The position numbers and the translations under genes are program-made. A stretch of DNA of 64,000 nt from Sinomicrobium soli (GTDB taxonomy: Bacteria > Bacteroidota > Bacteroidia > Flavobacteriales > Flavobacteriaceae), in contig NZ_QLNV01000001.1 in NCBI RefSeq assembly GCF_003285545.1, positions 124,001 to 188,000 of the forward strand. The letters are read 5' to 3'. Below the pieces are notes generated by a model. It ran no database searches and was not told the DNA's origin. It saw only the letters and a program-made list of their open reading frames with translations. Below are positions 38,840 through 50,633 of this stretch, one piece after another. Each line of letters begins with the position of its first letter. The first letter of the stretch is position 1.

Positions 38840-39664
38840 TTATTTCTTTCTACGTTCTACGATATACTTATTACTCGCCTTGGTTCTGGAACGCGTTCTG
38901 AATCCTTTGGCAGGAACTCCGTTTCTCGACCTCGGGTGTCCTCCTGAAGCCCTTCCTTCACCACCACCCATCGGGTGATCTACCGGGTTCATCGCCACAG
39001 GTCTCGTTCTCGGCCTTCTGCCCAGCCACCTGCTTCTACCGGCCTTACCGGACACCTGAAGCTGGTGGTCAGAGTTAGACACCGCTCCTACCGTAGCACT
39101 ACAGGTCACCAGTATAAGACGTATCTCCCCGGAAGGCAGCTTTACCGTAGCATACTTTCCTTCCCTGGCGACCAGTTGGGCAAATGCCCCGGCACTGCGC
39201 GCCATAACTGCTCCCTGTCCGGGACGCAGCTCTATACAGGAGATCACCGTACCCAACGGCAGGTCGGAAAGCGGCATGGCATTTCCGATCTCCGGAGCAC
39301 TTCCGGGACCTGAAACTACCGTTTGCCCCACCTGAAGTCCGCTCTGGGCAATCATATAACGCTTTTCCCCGTCACTGTACTTCAACAAAGCGATAAAGGC
39401 TGTTCTGCTAGGATCGTACTGAATAGACTCCACCGTAGCTTCCACTCCGGTTTTATCCCTCTTGAAATCGATTATACGATACTTTCTCTTATGACCACCA
39501 CCTCTGTAGCGCATGGTCATTTTTCCTTGACTGTTTCTTCCCCCGGATTTTTTTAACGGAGCGAGCAGGCTCTTCTCCGGCTTATCAGTAGTAATCGCGT
39601 CAAATCCGTTTACTACTCTAAATCGCTGTCCCGGGGTTACCGGTTTTAGTTTTCTAACTGACAT
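38840..39664 (-). CDS. rplB: Large ribosomal subunit protein L2
   Basis: 274 residues. The RNA-binding N-terminal fold is followed by the C-terminal peptidyl-transferase-centre signature [20 protein letters not shown]. 16 bases after rplW. Confidence 0.98.
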   Translation of the reverse strand: MSVRKLKPVTPGQRFRVVNGFDAITTDKPEKSLLAPLKKSGGRNSQGKMTMRYRGGGHKRKYRIIDFKRDKTGVEATVESIQYDPSRTAFIALLKYSDGEKRYMIAQSGLQVGQTVVSGPGSAPEIGNAMPLSDLPLGTVISCIELRPGQGAVMARSAGAFAQLVAREGKYATVKLPSGEIRLILVTCSATVGAVSNSDHQLQVSGKAGRSRWLGRRPRTRPVAMNPVDHPMGGGEGRASGGHPRSRNGVPAKGFRTRSRTKASNKYIVERRKK

Positions 39665-39680
39665 TTTTGTCTTACCTTAC

Positions 39681-39971
39681 TTATATGTTACTATAAAAAT
39701 CAATAGTATCTCCTTCGGCAACCTGAATTATGGCTTTCTTGAAAGCATTGGTCTTACCGTACTGAATACCAGCCTTGGTATAACGAACGCTTCTTTTGGG
39801 ACCGTAATTCATGGTACGAACTTTCTCAACAGAAACACCATAAGCAGCCTCTACAGCATCCTTTATCTGGATCTTATTCGCCTTTCTGTCCACAATAAAA
39901 CCATAGCGATTATTCGCCTCGCTATCCGCGGTTACTTTCTCCGTAATTATCGGCTTGATCAACACACTCAT
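39681..39971 (-). CDS. rplW: Large ribosomal subunit protein L23
   Basis: 96 residues (LIKPIITEKVTADSEANNRY; VEKVRTMNYGPKRSVRYTK). It forms part of the exit-site docking surface for trigger factor and SRP. 6 bases after rplD. Confidence 0.98.
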   Translation of the reverse strand: MSVLIKPIITEKVTADSEANNRYGFIVDRKANKIQIKDAVEAAYGVSVEKVRTMNYGPKRSVRYTKAGIQYGKTNAFKKAIIQVAEGDTIDFYSNI

Positions 39972-39977
39972 GGTCTC

Positions 39978-40607
39978 TTATTTACTTAAATTCGTTTCAA
40001 TTCCTTCCAGAGCACCCTCCAGAAGAATCACATTATTAGCATTCAGTATCTTGTAAGTATTTAATTCTGAAACACTTACAACCTCTGAAGTTTTTAAATT
40101 ACGTGACGACAAATATACATTTTTATTTGGCCCACCCAATACAAACAGGGATTTTTTATCCTCTAACCCCAAGGCTTTCAGTACAGAAGTAAAATTCCTG
40201 GTCTTCGGTGCATCGAAACTGAAATCTTCCAGAACCACTATGGCTTCTTCTTTTGCCTTCAGGCTCAAAGCCGATCTGCGCGCCAGGCGCTTCACATTTT
40301 TATTCAGTTTCTGGGTATAGTCTTTCGGCCGCGGGCCAAAGACCCTTCCTCCACCTACGAATACGGGAGACTTAATACTACCCGCACGCGCAGTTCCGGT
40401 ACCTTTTTGTTTTTTAAGCTTCCTGGTACTCCCTGCTATCTCCGCGCGCTCTTTAGCCTTATGCGTTCCCTGACGCTGATTGGCCAGGTAACGTTTTACA
40501 TCGAGATAAACAGCATGGTTATTAGGCTCTATCCCGTAAACAGCATCGGAAAGACTGACTTTCCTGCCTGTTTCTTTTCCGTTGATATCTAATACTGCTA
40601 CTTCCAT
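39978..40607 (-). CDS. rplD: Large ribosomal subunit protein L4
   Basis: 209 residues with the tunnel loop ([20 protein letters not shown]). Its ATG overlaps the rplC stop by one base (TAATG), so the two are translationally coupled. In E. coli L4 also regulates the S10 operon by attenuation; whether that applies here is unknown. Confidence 0.98.
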   Translation of the reverse strand: MEVAVLDINGKETGRKVSLSDAVYGIEPNNHAVYLDVKRYLANQRQGTHKAKERAEIAGSTRKLKKQKGTGTARAGSIKSPVFVGGGRVFGPRPKDYTQKLNKNVKRLARRSALSLKAKEEAIVVLEDFSFDAPKTRNFTSVLKALGLEDKKSLFVLGGPNKNVYLSSRNLKTSEVVSVSELNTYKILNANNVILLEGALEGIETNLSK

Positions 40608-41224
40608 TACTTCTGAACTATTACATAAGCATTTTTATGCCCCGGAACACACCCCTTTACTACCAGGATATTCTTTTCCGGAACCACTTTCAACACTTGC
40701 AGGTTTTCAACTGTTACTCTATCGGCTCCTGTTCTTCCAGCCATGCGCATTCCCTTGAATACACGTGCAGGATAGGAAGCCGCTCCAATAGAACCAGGCG
40801 CTCTCAGGCGGTTGTGCTGCCCGTGGGTAGCCTGTCCTACTCCTCCGAATCCGTGGCGTTTTACCACCCCCTGGAATCCCTTACCTTTAGAAGTCCCTGT
40901 CACATCGACAAATTCTCCCTCGGCAAAGTGCTCTACCGTTACGGTATCGCCTAACTTAAACTCTCCTTCAAACCCCTGGAACTCGACAACTTTCTTTTTG
41001 GGCGAAACTCCTGCTTTTTTAAAGTGACCTAATTCGGCCTTGTTAGCACGCTTTTCTGCCTTGTCATCGAAACCGAGCTGAAGAGCCTCATACCCGTCAA
41101 CCTCATTGGTTCTGACTTGGGTAACCACGCAAGGACCAGCCTCGATCACGGTACATGGAATATTTTTACCGTTCTCGTCAAAAATGCTGGTCATGCCCAC
41201 TTTTTTACCAATTAACCCAGACAT
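40607..41224 (-). CDS. rplC: Large ribosomal subunit protein L3
   Basis: 205 residues ([20 protein letters not shown]; signature [20 protein letters not shown]). It is separated from rpsJ by 233 bases, the largest gap in the block, which holds a hairpin and a short direct repeat. Confidence 0.98.
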   Translation of the reverse strand: MSGLIGKKVGMTSIFDENGKNIPCTVIEAGPCVVTQVRTNEVDGYEALQLGFDDKAEKRANKAELGHFKKAGVSPKKKVVEFQGFEGEFKLGDTVTVEHFAEGEFVDVTGTSKGKGFQGVVKRHGFGGVGQATHGQHNRLRAPGSIGAASYPARVFKGMRMAGRTGADRVTVENLQVLKVVPEKNILVVKGCVPGHKNAYVIVQK

Positions 41225-41319
41225 ACTGATTTTTGATTTTCCGCCAGATTACGAAACCGGTTCTCACCTTCTTCCGAAACCCGACACATTGTTATTAATT
41301 AATGATCTATTCAAAATAA

Positions 41320-41352
41320 TTCAGGGTCAAAAAAACATATTTCAACCCTGAA
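41320..41352 (-). terminator. Terminator or attenuator hairpin between rpsJ and rplC
   Basis: TTCAGGGT pairs with ACCCTGAA around a 17-base loop; on the minus strand the tail is TTATTTT. The spacer 41225-41457 also has two copies of CGCAAACCGCT near 41385 and 41423. No -7 box for rplC was found, so this could be a partial terminator or a control element for the S10 genes. Confidence 0.45.
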
Positions 41353-41457
41353 TACATTTTTTTCCGTTTTTCCCTCGCAAACCGCTCAGGACATGTTTTT
41401 TTCAGTTATGAGTTTTCCTATCCGCAAACCGCTGAACCCCGAATTCCGAACTTATCA

Positions 41458-41763
41458 TCAGACCTTGATCTCCACCTCAACTCCGCTGGGTAATTCCAGC
41501 TTCATCAGGGCATCAATAGTCTTGGATGAAGAACTGTAGATATCCAGCAACCTCTTATAAGAGCTCAACTGAAACTGTTCCCTCGATTTCTTGTTCACGT
41601 GAGGAGAACGAAGTACGGTAAACAGTTTCTTATGTGTTGGCAACGGAATAGGCCCTGTAACTACAGCTCCGGTAGTCTTTACAGTTTTAACGATCTTCTC
41701 GGCAGATTTGTCTACCAGGTTGTGATCGTACGACTTTAATTTTATTCTTATTTTCTGACTCAT
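41458..41763 (-). CDS. rpsJ: Small ribosomal subunit protein S10 / NusJ
   Basis: 101 residues ([40 protein letters not shown]). It also serves as the NusB partner in transcription antitermination. 11 bases after fusA; no tuf gene lies between them, unlike in E. coli. Confidence 0.98.
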   Translation of the reverse strand: MSQKIRIKLKSYDHNLVDKSAEKIVKTVKTTGAVVTGPIPLPTHKKLFTVLRSPHVNKKSREQFQLSSYKRLLDIYSSSSKTIDALMKLELPSGVEVEIKV

Positions 41764-41774
41764 TTTCCTAAAGT

Positions 41775-43901
<2,127 letters not shown>

Positions 43902-43923
43902 TGTTATTTTCTGTTCTTAGCTA

Positions 43924-44400
43924 TTAAAACCTAAAGTGAGAGAATGCTTTATTCGCTTCCGCCATTTTATGCGTATCGACCCTTTTCTTGACTGCCGCTC
44001 CTTCTTCCCTGGCCGCAGCAAGAATCTCGGCCGCCAGCTTCTGCGCCATCGTCTTCTCATTTCTCTTGCGGGCAAACGCTATAAGCCACTTCATAGCCAT
44101 AGACACTTTCCTGTCCGGACGGATCTGCATCGGTATCTGGAAGGTAGCCCCCCCCACACGACGACTCCTTACCTCCACATGAGGCATAACATTAGACAAC
44201 GCATCCTTCCAGGTCTCCAAAGCAGACTTTTCCTCATTCTGCTTCTTCTCCTCCACGACATCGATAGCATCGTAGAATATCTTAAACGCAACAGACTTCT
44301 TACCGTCCCACATCAGGTTATTCACAAAACGAGTCACCAACTGATCGTTAAACCTGGGATCCGGTAAAAGAGGCCTCTTTTTCGCCTTTCTTTTTCTCAT
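43924..44400 (-). CDS. rpsG: Small ribosomal subunit protein S7
   Basis: 158 residues ([40 protein letters not shown]). Primary 16S binder of the subunit head. 98 bases after rpsL. Confidence 0.98.
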   Translation of the reverse strand: MRKRKAKKRPLLPDPRFNDQLVTRFVNNLMWDGKKSVAFKIFYDAIDVVEEKKQNEEKSALETWKDALSNVMPHVEVRSRRVGGATFQIPMQIRPDRKVSMAMKWLIAFARKRNEKTMAQKLAAEILAAAREEGAAVKKRVDTHKMAEANKAFSHFRF

Positions 44401-44498
44401 TTCTTTTCTTTAAATGTAATTCGACTTTTTAACAAAAACTCTCAGACAAAACACTTTTGCAGGGCAACATTCCTGTCACCCCGCCAAATACGGAACGG

Positions 44499-44879
44499 CT
44501 ATTTCTTGTCCTTAGGCCGTTTTGCCCCGTACTTAGACCTTCTCTGTGTTCTGCCCTGTACCCCGGCAGTATCCAGCGCACCGCGCACAATGTGATACCT
44601 TACACCGGGCAAGTCTTTTACCCTTCCGCCTCTTACCAATACTATCGAGTGCTCCTGGAGGTTATGTCCTTCCCCGGGGATATAGGCGTTCACCTCACTA
44701 CCGTTTGTAAGACGAACACGCGCAACCTTACGCATTGCGGAGTTCGGCTTCTTGGGTGTAGTAGTGTAAACACGCGTACATACCCCTCTTCTCTGAGGAC
44801 ACGAATCCAAAGCAACCGATTTACTCTTCTTGGTAATTCTGGCCCTTCCTTTTCGTACTAACTGTGAAATTGTTGGCAT
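44499..44879 (-). CDS. rpsL: Small ribosomal subunit protein S12
   Basis: 126 residues ([38 protein letters not shown]). Decoding-centre protein; the KKPNSA lysine that is changed in streptomycin-resistant mutants is wild type. First gene of the whole translation block. Confidence 0.98.
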   Translation of the reverse strand: MPTISQLVRKGRARITKKSKSVALDSCPQRRGVCTRVYTTTPKKPNSAMRKVARVRLTNGSEVNAYIPGEGHNLQEHSIVLVRGGRVKDLPGVRYHIVRGALDTAGVQGRTQRRSKYGAKRPKDKK

Positions 44880-44934
44880 AATTTACTATACAAATAAATG
44901 TTTATTTTAAACAAAGCCTCTTTTTAGAGGGTGG

Positions 44935-44965
44935 CAAAGGTATAGTTTTTTTCCAATAATTCAAA
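44935..44965 (-). promoter_or_regulatory. Promoter of the rpsL-rpsG-fusA-rpsJ block
   Basis: On the minus strand, TTTG (44965-44962) is followed after 19 bases by TACCTTTG (44942-44935). Both elements match the Bacteroidota housekeeping promoter, with ideal spacing. Transcription would start near 44928, about 50 bases before rpsL. The rest of 44966-45321 holds no gene and no clear structure. Confidence 0.75.
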
Positions 44966-45321
44966 CATAATCAATTAATTTTCTTTCAGATATAAATTTA
45001 AAAAATCAGGTTTCCGTCAGGACACCTCCCATACCGGTTCTCTTTCCGGAGAAGGTTCTCTGTTTAAAATTCACCTGCCGGACAAAGCCCTCCCTGCGCA
45101 GACACCTTAAAATAAGTAACACTTTTCTCCCGGAAGAGGCACTCTTACCATAAAATTAACAATTCTTGTCACGACCTCGATTTTTAAGAAAAATAAAAAA
45201 ATAAAAACAAAACATCGAATGACTGTTATTTAAACCTCGTAAATACCTGTAAAACACAAAAAAAACACACTATTTAAATAAATAGACTACAAAAGAAGAG
45301 CCAACAAATTATGTTAATAAA

Positions 45322-45352
45322 TTGTTATCGTTATTTTTTTTACACATATTTG
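45322..45352 (+). promoter_or_regulatory. Promoter of the isolated susC/susD pair
   Basis: TTG (45322-45324) and, 20 bases on, CATATTTG (45345-45352), which is one mismatch from TAnnTTTG. The transcript would start near 45359, about 23 bases before the ATG at 45382. An apparent longer frame starting at 45322 would begin inside this promoter. Confidence 0.5.
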
Positions 45353-45381
45353 ACGAACTAATTCAAAATATTCACTTGAAC

Positions 45382-48300
45382 ATGAGAACAAAAATCAGTT
45401 TAATTTTAACGTTATTTTTGACGTTAACTGTGCACTATCTATCTTATGCACAGGAAAAAACCGTTTCAGGTACGGTTAACGATGCTTCCGGCTTACCGCT
45501 TCCGGGAGCCAATGTTTTGGTCAAGGGTACCACTACAGGGACCCAGACCGATTTTGACGGTAACTTCACTTTAACTGCCAGCCAAGGGCAGACCCTGGTG
45601 ATCTCGTATATAGGGATGAAGACCCAGGAAGTACAAATAGGAGCTTCATCGAATATAACAGTAACCCTTGAAGAGGATGCGGAGAGCCTGGAAGAAGTTG
45701 TGGTTACGGCTTTGGGGATAACCCGGGAAAAGAAATCGTTGGGATATGCCACTCAGGAAGTAGGTGGTGATGAGGTAAACACTGCCAAGGAAACCAATTT
45801 TGTCAATTCTCTTTCTGGTAAAGTTGCCGGGTTGGATATTAAGAAAAGTAGCACTCTTGGAGGTTCATCCAATGTAATATTACGTGGGTATTCTTCTCTT
45901 ACAGGAAACAACCAGGCGCTTTTTGTTATTGACGGTACACCCATAAGTAACTCGAACACAAATACTGACAACCAAATGTCTGGTAGAGGTGGTTATGATT
46001 ATGGTAATGCTGCCATGGATGTCAATCCTGAGGACATTGAAAGCATCAACGTTCTTAAGGGAGCTGCAGCAACAGCACTCTACGGTTCCAGAGCAGCTAA
46101 TGGTGCGATTATCATAACTACTAAAAAAGGTAAGACTCAAAAAGGCATCGGAGTAACCATTAATTCAGGAATAACCTTTGGCTCCTACGACAAAGACACT
46201 TTTTCCAAGTACCAAAAAGAATACGGTGCAGGATACGGGAAATATTACGGAGATGATGAAGCTTCCTACTTCAACGATTTTGATGTAAATGGTGATGGGG
46301 TGAAAGATCTGGTAACACCATTTGGCGAAGATGCATCCTTTGGAGGACGATTTGACCCCAATTTAATGATATATCAATGGGATGCTTTTTATCCGGAATC
46401 TCCAAACTATATGAAAGCTACACCTTGGGTTGGTGCGAAGCATGGACCGGAGTATATATTTCAGACTTCAACCACATTTACCAACAGCGTATCCCTATCA
46501 GGAGGTAATGAAGACGGATCTTTCCGCATGGGGTATACCAATCTGGATCAAGAAGGTTTATTACCCAATAGTAAGTTAAAGAGAAATTCCATTGATTTTA
46601 ATGGTTCATATAATTTTACCGATAAACTTACAGCTTCTGCTAAAGCCACATTTACGAAAACTGACGGCAAAGGGCGGGAAGGTACAGGATACAGTGGACG
46701 AAACCTTATGCAAAGCATGCTACAATGGAACCAGTCCAACGTAGATTTCAAAGATCAAAGAGATGCTTATTTTGCAACTCGTCGAAATATAACCTGGAAC
46801 TATGCATCGATAAATCCGGACGACCCATTGTACCTCTTCCCTCTTTATACGGATAACCCGTATTGGGAACGATATGAAAATTATCAAAATGACACCAGAA
46901 ACAGATTATTCGGTAATATTTCTTTGGATTATGAGATCAATGACTGGATTTCTGCTACAGCCCGTGTTTCTTTAGATACATACAGTGACTTAAGGGAAGA
47001 AAGGATTGCGGTTGGAAGTAAAGACGTATCAGAATATCAAAGATATAATGGTAATTACACCGAACTGAACTATGACCTTTTACTTAATTTCCGCAAGGAT
47101 TTCAGTGAAAAATTCAATTTTAACGGTACTTTAGGAGCCACTAAAAGAACTCTGTCACAAGACTATATTACCGCTCAGACTAATGGGGGACTGGTCATTC
47201 CAAGACTTTATTCGCTCTCCAATTCAGTAAATTTACTGGAACCTCCTTTGGAAGAACGTTCAGAACTGGTTGCAGACGGTTATTTCACCAGTCTTTCTTT
47301 TGGCTATAATGATCTCTTGTTTCTGGATCTGACGGGTCGTATAGATAAGTCGTCAACACTCCCTACTGATGACAACACTTATTTTTACCCTTCGGCATCT
47401 ACAGCTTTTGTATTTTCCAATCTAATTGACAGTGAATGGCTTACTTTCGGTAAGTTCCGGGCAAACTATGCTGAAGTTGGGAACTATGCCCCGCCATTAT
47501 CGGTATATACCGTATTCGACGCGCCGACAAATTTCAAAGTACCAATGTTCTCGTATGCTACATACGTAAACAACAACGTATTAAAAAATGAAACTACAAC
47601 GAGCTTGGAACTTGGCTTGGAAATGGCTTTTTTCCAAAGACGATTAGGATTTGACTTTGCAGCCTATAAGAACAATTCCAAAGACCAGATCCAACCTATC
47701 AGGGTTTCAGACGCATCGGGAGCATCCTATAAATGGGTAAACTCTGGAGAAATTGAAAACAAGGGCCTGGAAGTAAATCTTTATGGATCTCCCATTAGAA
47801 CCGAAGATTTTGAATGGAAGGTAAATATCAACTGGTACAAGAACCAAAGTGAAGTATTATCCCTTTATGAGGGCGTTAACAATTACGAAATGGCGAGTTA
47901 CCAGGGAGGAGTTTCCATCAATGCTACCGTTGGAGAACAATATGGTTCAATTTGGGGGTCAAATTTTGTATACCTCGATGGAGAACGTGTAGTTGACCCT
48001 GAAACAGGTGCATATTTGGTAGATACTGCTGCGCAGCCTATTGGTAATATAAATCCAGACTGGAAAGGTGGTATTCAGAACATGCTCAGATATAAGAATC
48101 TTTCATTGGGCTTCCTTATAGATGTACAGAGAGGTGGAGATATCTTCTCATTAGATTCCTGGTATGGATATTCAACAGGGATATTCCCGGAAACTGCAGG
48201 TCTTAACGACCTTGGAAACCCAAAAAGGGATCCAATTGTACAGAATGATGACGGGTCTTATGCTGCAAATAGCGGTGGTATTATCCTTCCCGGTGTAAAT

Positions 48301-48651
48301 CCTGATGGCTCTCCTAATACTACCAGGGGAAGCATGGAAGATTCCAATAATGTTTTAGGATATAATGCGGCGGGCACAGGAGGTCCTAATGCAGCCCATA
48401 TGTATGATGCCAGCTACATAAAACTAAGAGAAGTTACGCTTTCCTACTCTCTTCCTTCCAAAATAATAGATCAATTACCTTTCCAAAATGTAACGCTTTC
48501 TGCTGTGGGAAGAAACCTGTGGATTATAGACAAAAACACTCCCTATACCGATCCCGAAGCAGGTTTAAGTTCCGGGAACTGGCAAGGAATTCAATCTGGT
48601 CCAATGCCAACTGCAAAGGAATACGGATTTAATATTAGACTTCAATTTTAA
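45382..48651 (+). CDS. SusC/RagA-family TonB-linked outer-membrane protein (low-GC pair)
   Basis: 1089 residues from the ATG at 45382 (MRTKISLILTLFLTLTVHYL, cleavage after SYAQ). There is no STN domain. A carboxypeptidase-regulatory-like domain at about 27-96 (GLPLPGANVLVKGTTTGTQT) is followed by TonB-box-like EEVVVTALG (104-112), the plug (INVLKGAAATALYGSRAANG) and a barrel ending in FNIRLQF. Without STN it cannot signal through FecR, in contrast to the SusC at 13.6-17.1 kb. The GC of sampled blocks is distinctly lower than in the rest of the window. Substrate unknown. Confidence 0.95.
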   Translation: MRTKISLILTLFLTLTVHYLSYAQEKTVSGTVNDASGLPLPGANVLVKGTTTGTQTDFDGNFTLTASQGQTLVISYIGMKTQEVQIGASSNITVTLEEDAESLEEVVVTALGITREKKSLGYATQEVGGDEVNTAKETNFVNSLSGKVAGLDIKKSSTLGGSSNVILRGYSSLTGNNQALFVIDGTPISNSNTNTDNQMSGRGGYDYGNAAMDVNPEDIESINVLKGAAATALYGSRAANGAIIITTKKGKTQKGIGVTINSGITFGSYDKDTFSKYQKEYGAGYGKYYGDDEASYFNDFDVNGDGVKDLVTPFGEDASFGGRFDPNLMIYQWDAFYPESPNYMKATPWVGAKHGPEYIFQTSTTFTNSVSLSGGNEDGSFRMGYTNLDQEGLLPNSKLKRNSIDFNGSYNFTDKLTASAKATFTKTDGKGREGTGYSGRNLMQSMLQWNQSNVDFKDQRDAYFATRRNITWNYASINPDDPLYLFPLYTDNPYWERYENYQNDTRNRLFGNISLDYEINDWISATARVSLDTYSDLREERIAVGSKDVSEYQRYNGNYTELNYDLLLNFRKDFSEKFNFNGTLGATKRTLSQDYITAQTNGGLVIPRLYSLSNSVNLLEPPLEERSELVADGYFTSLSFGYNDLLFLDLTGRIDKSSTLPTDDNTYFYPSASTAFVFSNLIDSEWLTFGKFRANYAEVGNYAPPLSVYTVFDAPTNFKVPMFSYATYVNNNVLKNETTTSLELGLEMAFFQRRLGFDFAAYKNNSKDQIQPIRVSDASGASYKWVNSGEIENKGLEVNLYGSPIRTEDFEWKVNINWYKNQSEVLSLYEGVNNYEMASYQGGVSINATVGEQYGSIWGSNFVYLDGERVVDPETGAYLVDTAAQPIGNINPDWKGGIQNMLRYKNLSLGFLIDVQRGGDIFSLDSWYGYSTGIFPETAGLNDLGNPKRDPIVQNDDGSYAANSGGIILPGVNPDGSPNTTRGSMEDSNNVLGYNAAGTGGPNAAHMYDASYIKLREVTLSYSLPSKIIDQLPFQNVTLSAVGRNLWIIDKNTPYTDPEAGLSSGNWQGIQSGPMPTAKEYGFNIRLQF

Positions 48652-48654
48652 ACG

Positions 48655-50106
48655 ATGAAAGTAATGAAAAAACTGTTATATATTTTTGTCATTCTATTTG
48701 GCATATCATCATGCTCAGACATGAATGAAGGGCTGAATACGGATACTAAAAAGCCTACTGATGTACCGGCGGAAACTTTATTCCCTACGGCAACTAAGGC
48801 GTTGTTTGATGAAATGGTCCATCCCAGCGTCAATAGAAGTGCTTTCAGGTTTTTTGGGCAATATTGGACAGCGACAACCTATACGGACGAACCCAATTAC
48901 AATCTCAGAACCCGGGGTATCCCGGAAAGTCACTGGCTGGAGCTATACAGGGATGTATTAAAGGATTTAAAGGAAACATCTGAAATAATTGCGAATAGTG
49001 AAGGCTCCGGAGAAGCCCCGGAAGTATTGGCCAATAAATCTGCTATGGCAGAAATCCTCACAGTATATGCCTATCATGTACTTGTGGATTCTTTTGGAGA
49101 TGTTCCTTATACCGAAGCCTTGCAAGTACTGGAAAATACAACTCCGGTATATGATGATGATGCCGCTGTATACGAAGACCTGACTGTACGTCTGGACAAT
49201 GCAATCTCTACATTAAACCCGGAATATGCTGGGTTTACAAGTGCTGACCTCATCTATGGCGGAGATATCGAAAGCTGGATAAAATTAGGAAACTCCTTAA
49301 AACTACGTATGGCTCTTCGATATGCCGATGTAGATAATGCAAAAGCTAAATCAATGGCAGAGGAAGCTGTTTCCGGAGGTGTTTTTACATCAAATGATGA
49401 CAATGCTACAATACAATATGATCCGGGCGCTCCAAATACCAACCCCATATGGGAAGTTCAGGTACAAAGCGGAAGAACAGATTTTGTAGCTGCCAACACT
49501 ATCGTAGATAAAATGAACGAACTGGAAGACCCAAGACGTCCAGTCTATTTCAAACAAAATCTGGGAGAAGGTGTTTATGATGGTGGTTCTTTTGCTGCCA
49601 GGGGAAACAGCTATGACAATAGCTCTCAAATTGGTGCTATATTTGACGAACCTACATTAGAAGGTATCATCATAGAATACTCCGAAGTAGAATTCTTATT
49701 AGCTGAAGCTATTGAGAGAGGTTACGCAGTAGGGGGAACTGCTGAAGAACATTACAATAATGCAGTTACAGCCTCAGTAGAATATTGGACGGAATCATCC
49801 AGCGAAGCCTCCGCTTATCTTTCTAACCCTGATGTAGCTTATTCTACTGCCCAGGGAGACTGGAAAGAAAAAATAGCTACTCAAAAATGGATATCTCTTT
49901 TCAACAGGCCTTTTGAAGGCTGGACCACTTACAGGAGATTAGGATACCCAGAAATGCAGGTTACAGCTCTGTCAAAATTACCTACTCCCCGACGTTATAC
50001 CTATCCGGTTGCAGAAGCCAGCCGTAACACAGAAAATTATAATGCAGCAGTTACGGCCATGGGAGGTGATGAACTATCTACAAAGATTTTCTGGGATGTA
50101 GAATAA
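48655..50106 (+). CDS. SusD/RagB-family lipoprotein (low-GC pair)
   Basis: 483 residues with a lipobox (FGISSC) after the signal peptide, then SusD-like_2 features: CSDMNEGLNTDTKKPTDVPA, HVLVDSFGDVPYTEALQV, GNSLKLRMALRYAD, YSEVEFLLAEAIERGY and the closing KIFWDVE. An internal ATG at 48664 (MKKLLYIFVIL) is an equally good start. It follows susC by 3 bases. No enzyme or sensor follows on this strand before the terminator. Confidence 0.93.
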   Translation: MKVMKKLLYIFVILFGISSCSDMNEGLNTDTKKPTDVPAETLFPTATKALFDEMVHPSVNRSAFRFFGQYWTATTYTDEPNYNLRTRGIPESHWLELYRDVLKDLKETSEIIANSEGSGEAPEVLANKSAMAEILTVYAYHVLVDSFGDVPYTEALQVLENTTPVYDDDAAVYEDLTVRLDNAISTLNPEYAGFTSADLIYGGDIESWIKLGNSLKLRMALRYADVDNAKAKSMAEEAVSGGVFTSNDDNATIQYDPGAPNTNPIWEVQVQSGRTDFVAANTIVDKMNELEDPRRPVYFKQNLGEGVYDGGSFAARGNSYDNSSQIGAIFDEPTLEGIIIEYSEVEFLLAEAIERGYAVGGTAEEHYNNAVTASVEYWTESSSEASAYLSNPDVAYSTAQGDWKEKIATQKWISLFNRPFEGWTTYRRLGYPEMQVTALSKLPTPRRYTYPVAEASRNTENYNAAVTAMGGDELSTKIFWDVE

Positions 50107-50140
50107 AATCATCAATTTACCATTCATCAGGAATATACAG

Positions 50141-50176
50141 AAAAGGCCATCTTTTGAAAAGACGGCCTTTTCTTAT
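50141..50176 (+). terminator. Terminator after the susC/susD pair
   Basis: AAAAGGCCATC pairs with GACGGCCTTTT (one mismatch) across an 8-base loop, followed by TCTTATTT. It lies 34 bases after the susD stop. Confidence 0.7.
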
Positions 50177-50445
50177 TTGCGGAACACTGCAAAACACCAC
50201 AAATGACATTATGACTATACCCCCCCGTGCGATCACTGATTTTTATCGGACTTTGCGATACAATTACGCACTTTATCGATAATTTCATTCGTTTTGTCGA
50301 ATTTTACCGATGAGAATATGCTTCAATGCACTATTTGAAAAAGTTGCCGGATATTTGTCCTGTTGTTTGATAACAACGCTGATAAAACAGAAACGACAAT
50401 ACAAAATCATATTTCTGGATTAGTTAGTTGTTTTAAGATTCATGG

Positions 50446-50557
50446 TTGGTTTAGACTTTTACTGTTGTTTATTTTTGGGGTAGTTTAACATGTAACAATG
50501 TTAATTTAATAAGCACGGTAATTTTAAGAGGCTGCCCTTACGGGCAGCTTCTTTTTT
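50446..50557 (+). ncRNA. Candidate small RNA or attenuated leader before the M3 peptidase gene
   Basis: TTG (50446-50448), 21 bases, then TATTTTTG (50470-50477): both promoter elements at normal spacing. The RNA would run from about 50484 to the T-run ending at 50557, some 74 nt. It contains a small hairpin (AACAT pairing with ATGTT, 50487-50502) and the terminator. No ORF of useful length. Read-through would lead into the peptidase gene 76 bases on, so it may equally be an attenuator. The stretch 50177-50445 shows nothing else. Confidence 0.5.
50531..50557 (+). terminator. Terminator of the small RNA / attenuator
   Basis: GCTGCCC pairs perfectly with GGGCAGC across TTAC, followed by TTCTTTTTT. 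Confidence 0.75.
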
Positions 50558-50633
50558 ATATATCCTCCTCCTGCTCCCCTTTTTCTTTTCGGGCATATAC
50601 ACTATCTTCGTAGGCTTAAAAACCAGTTGTAAT

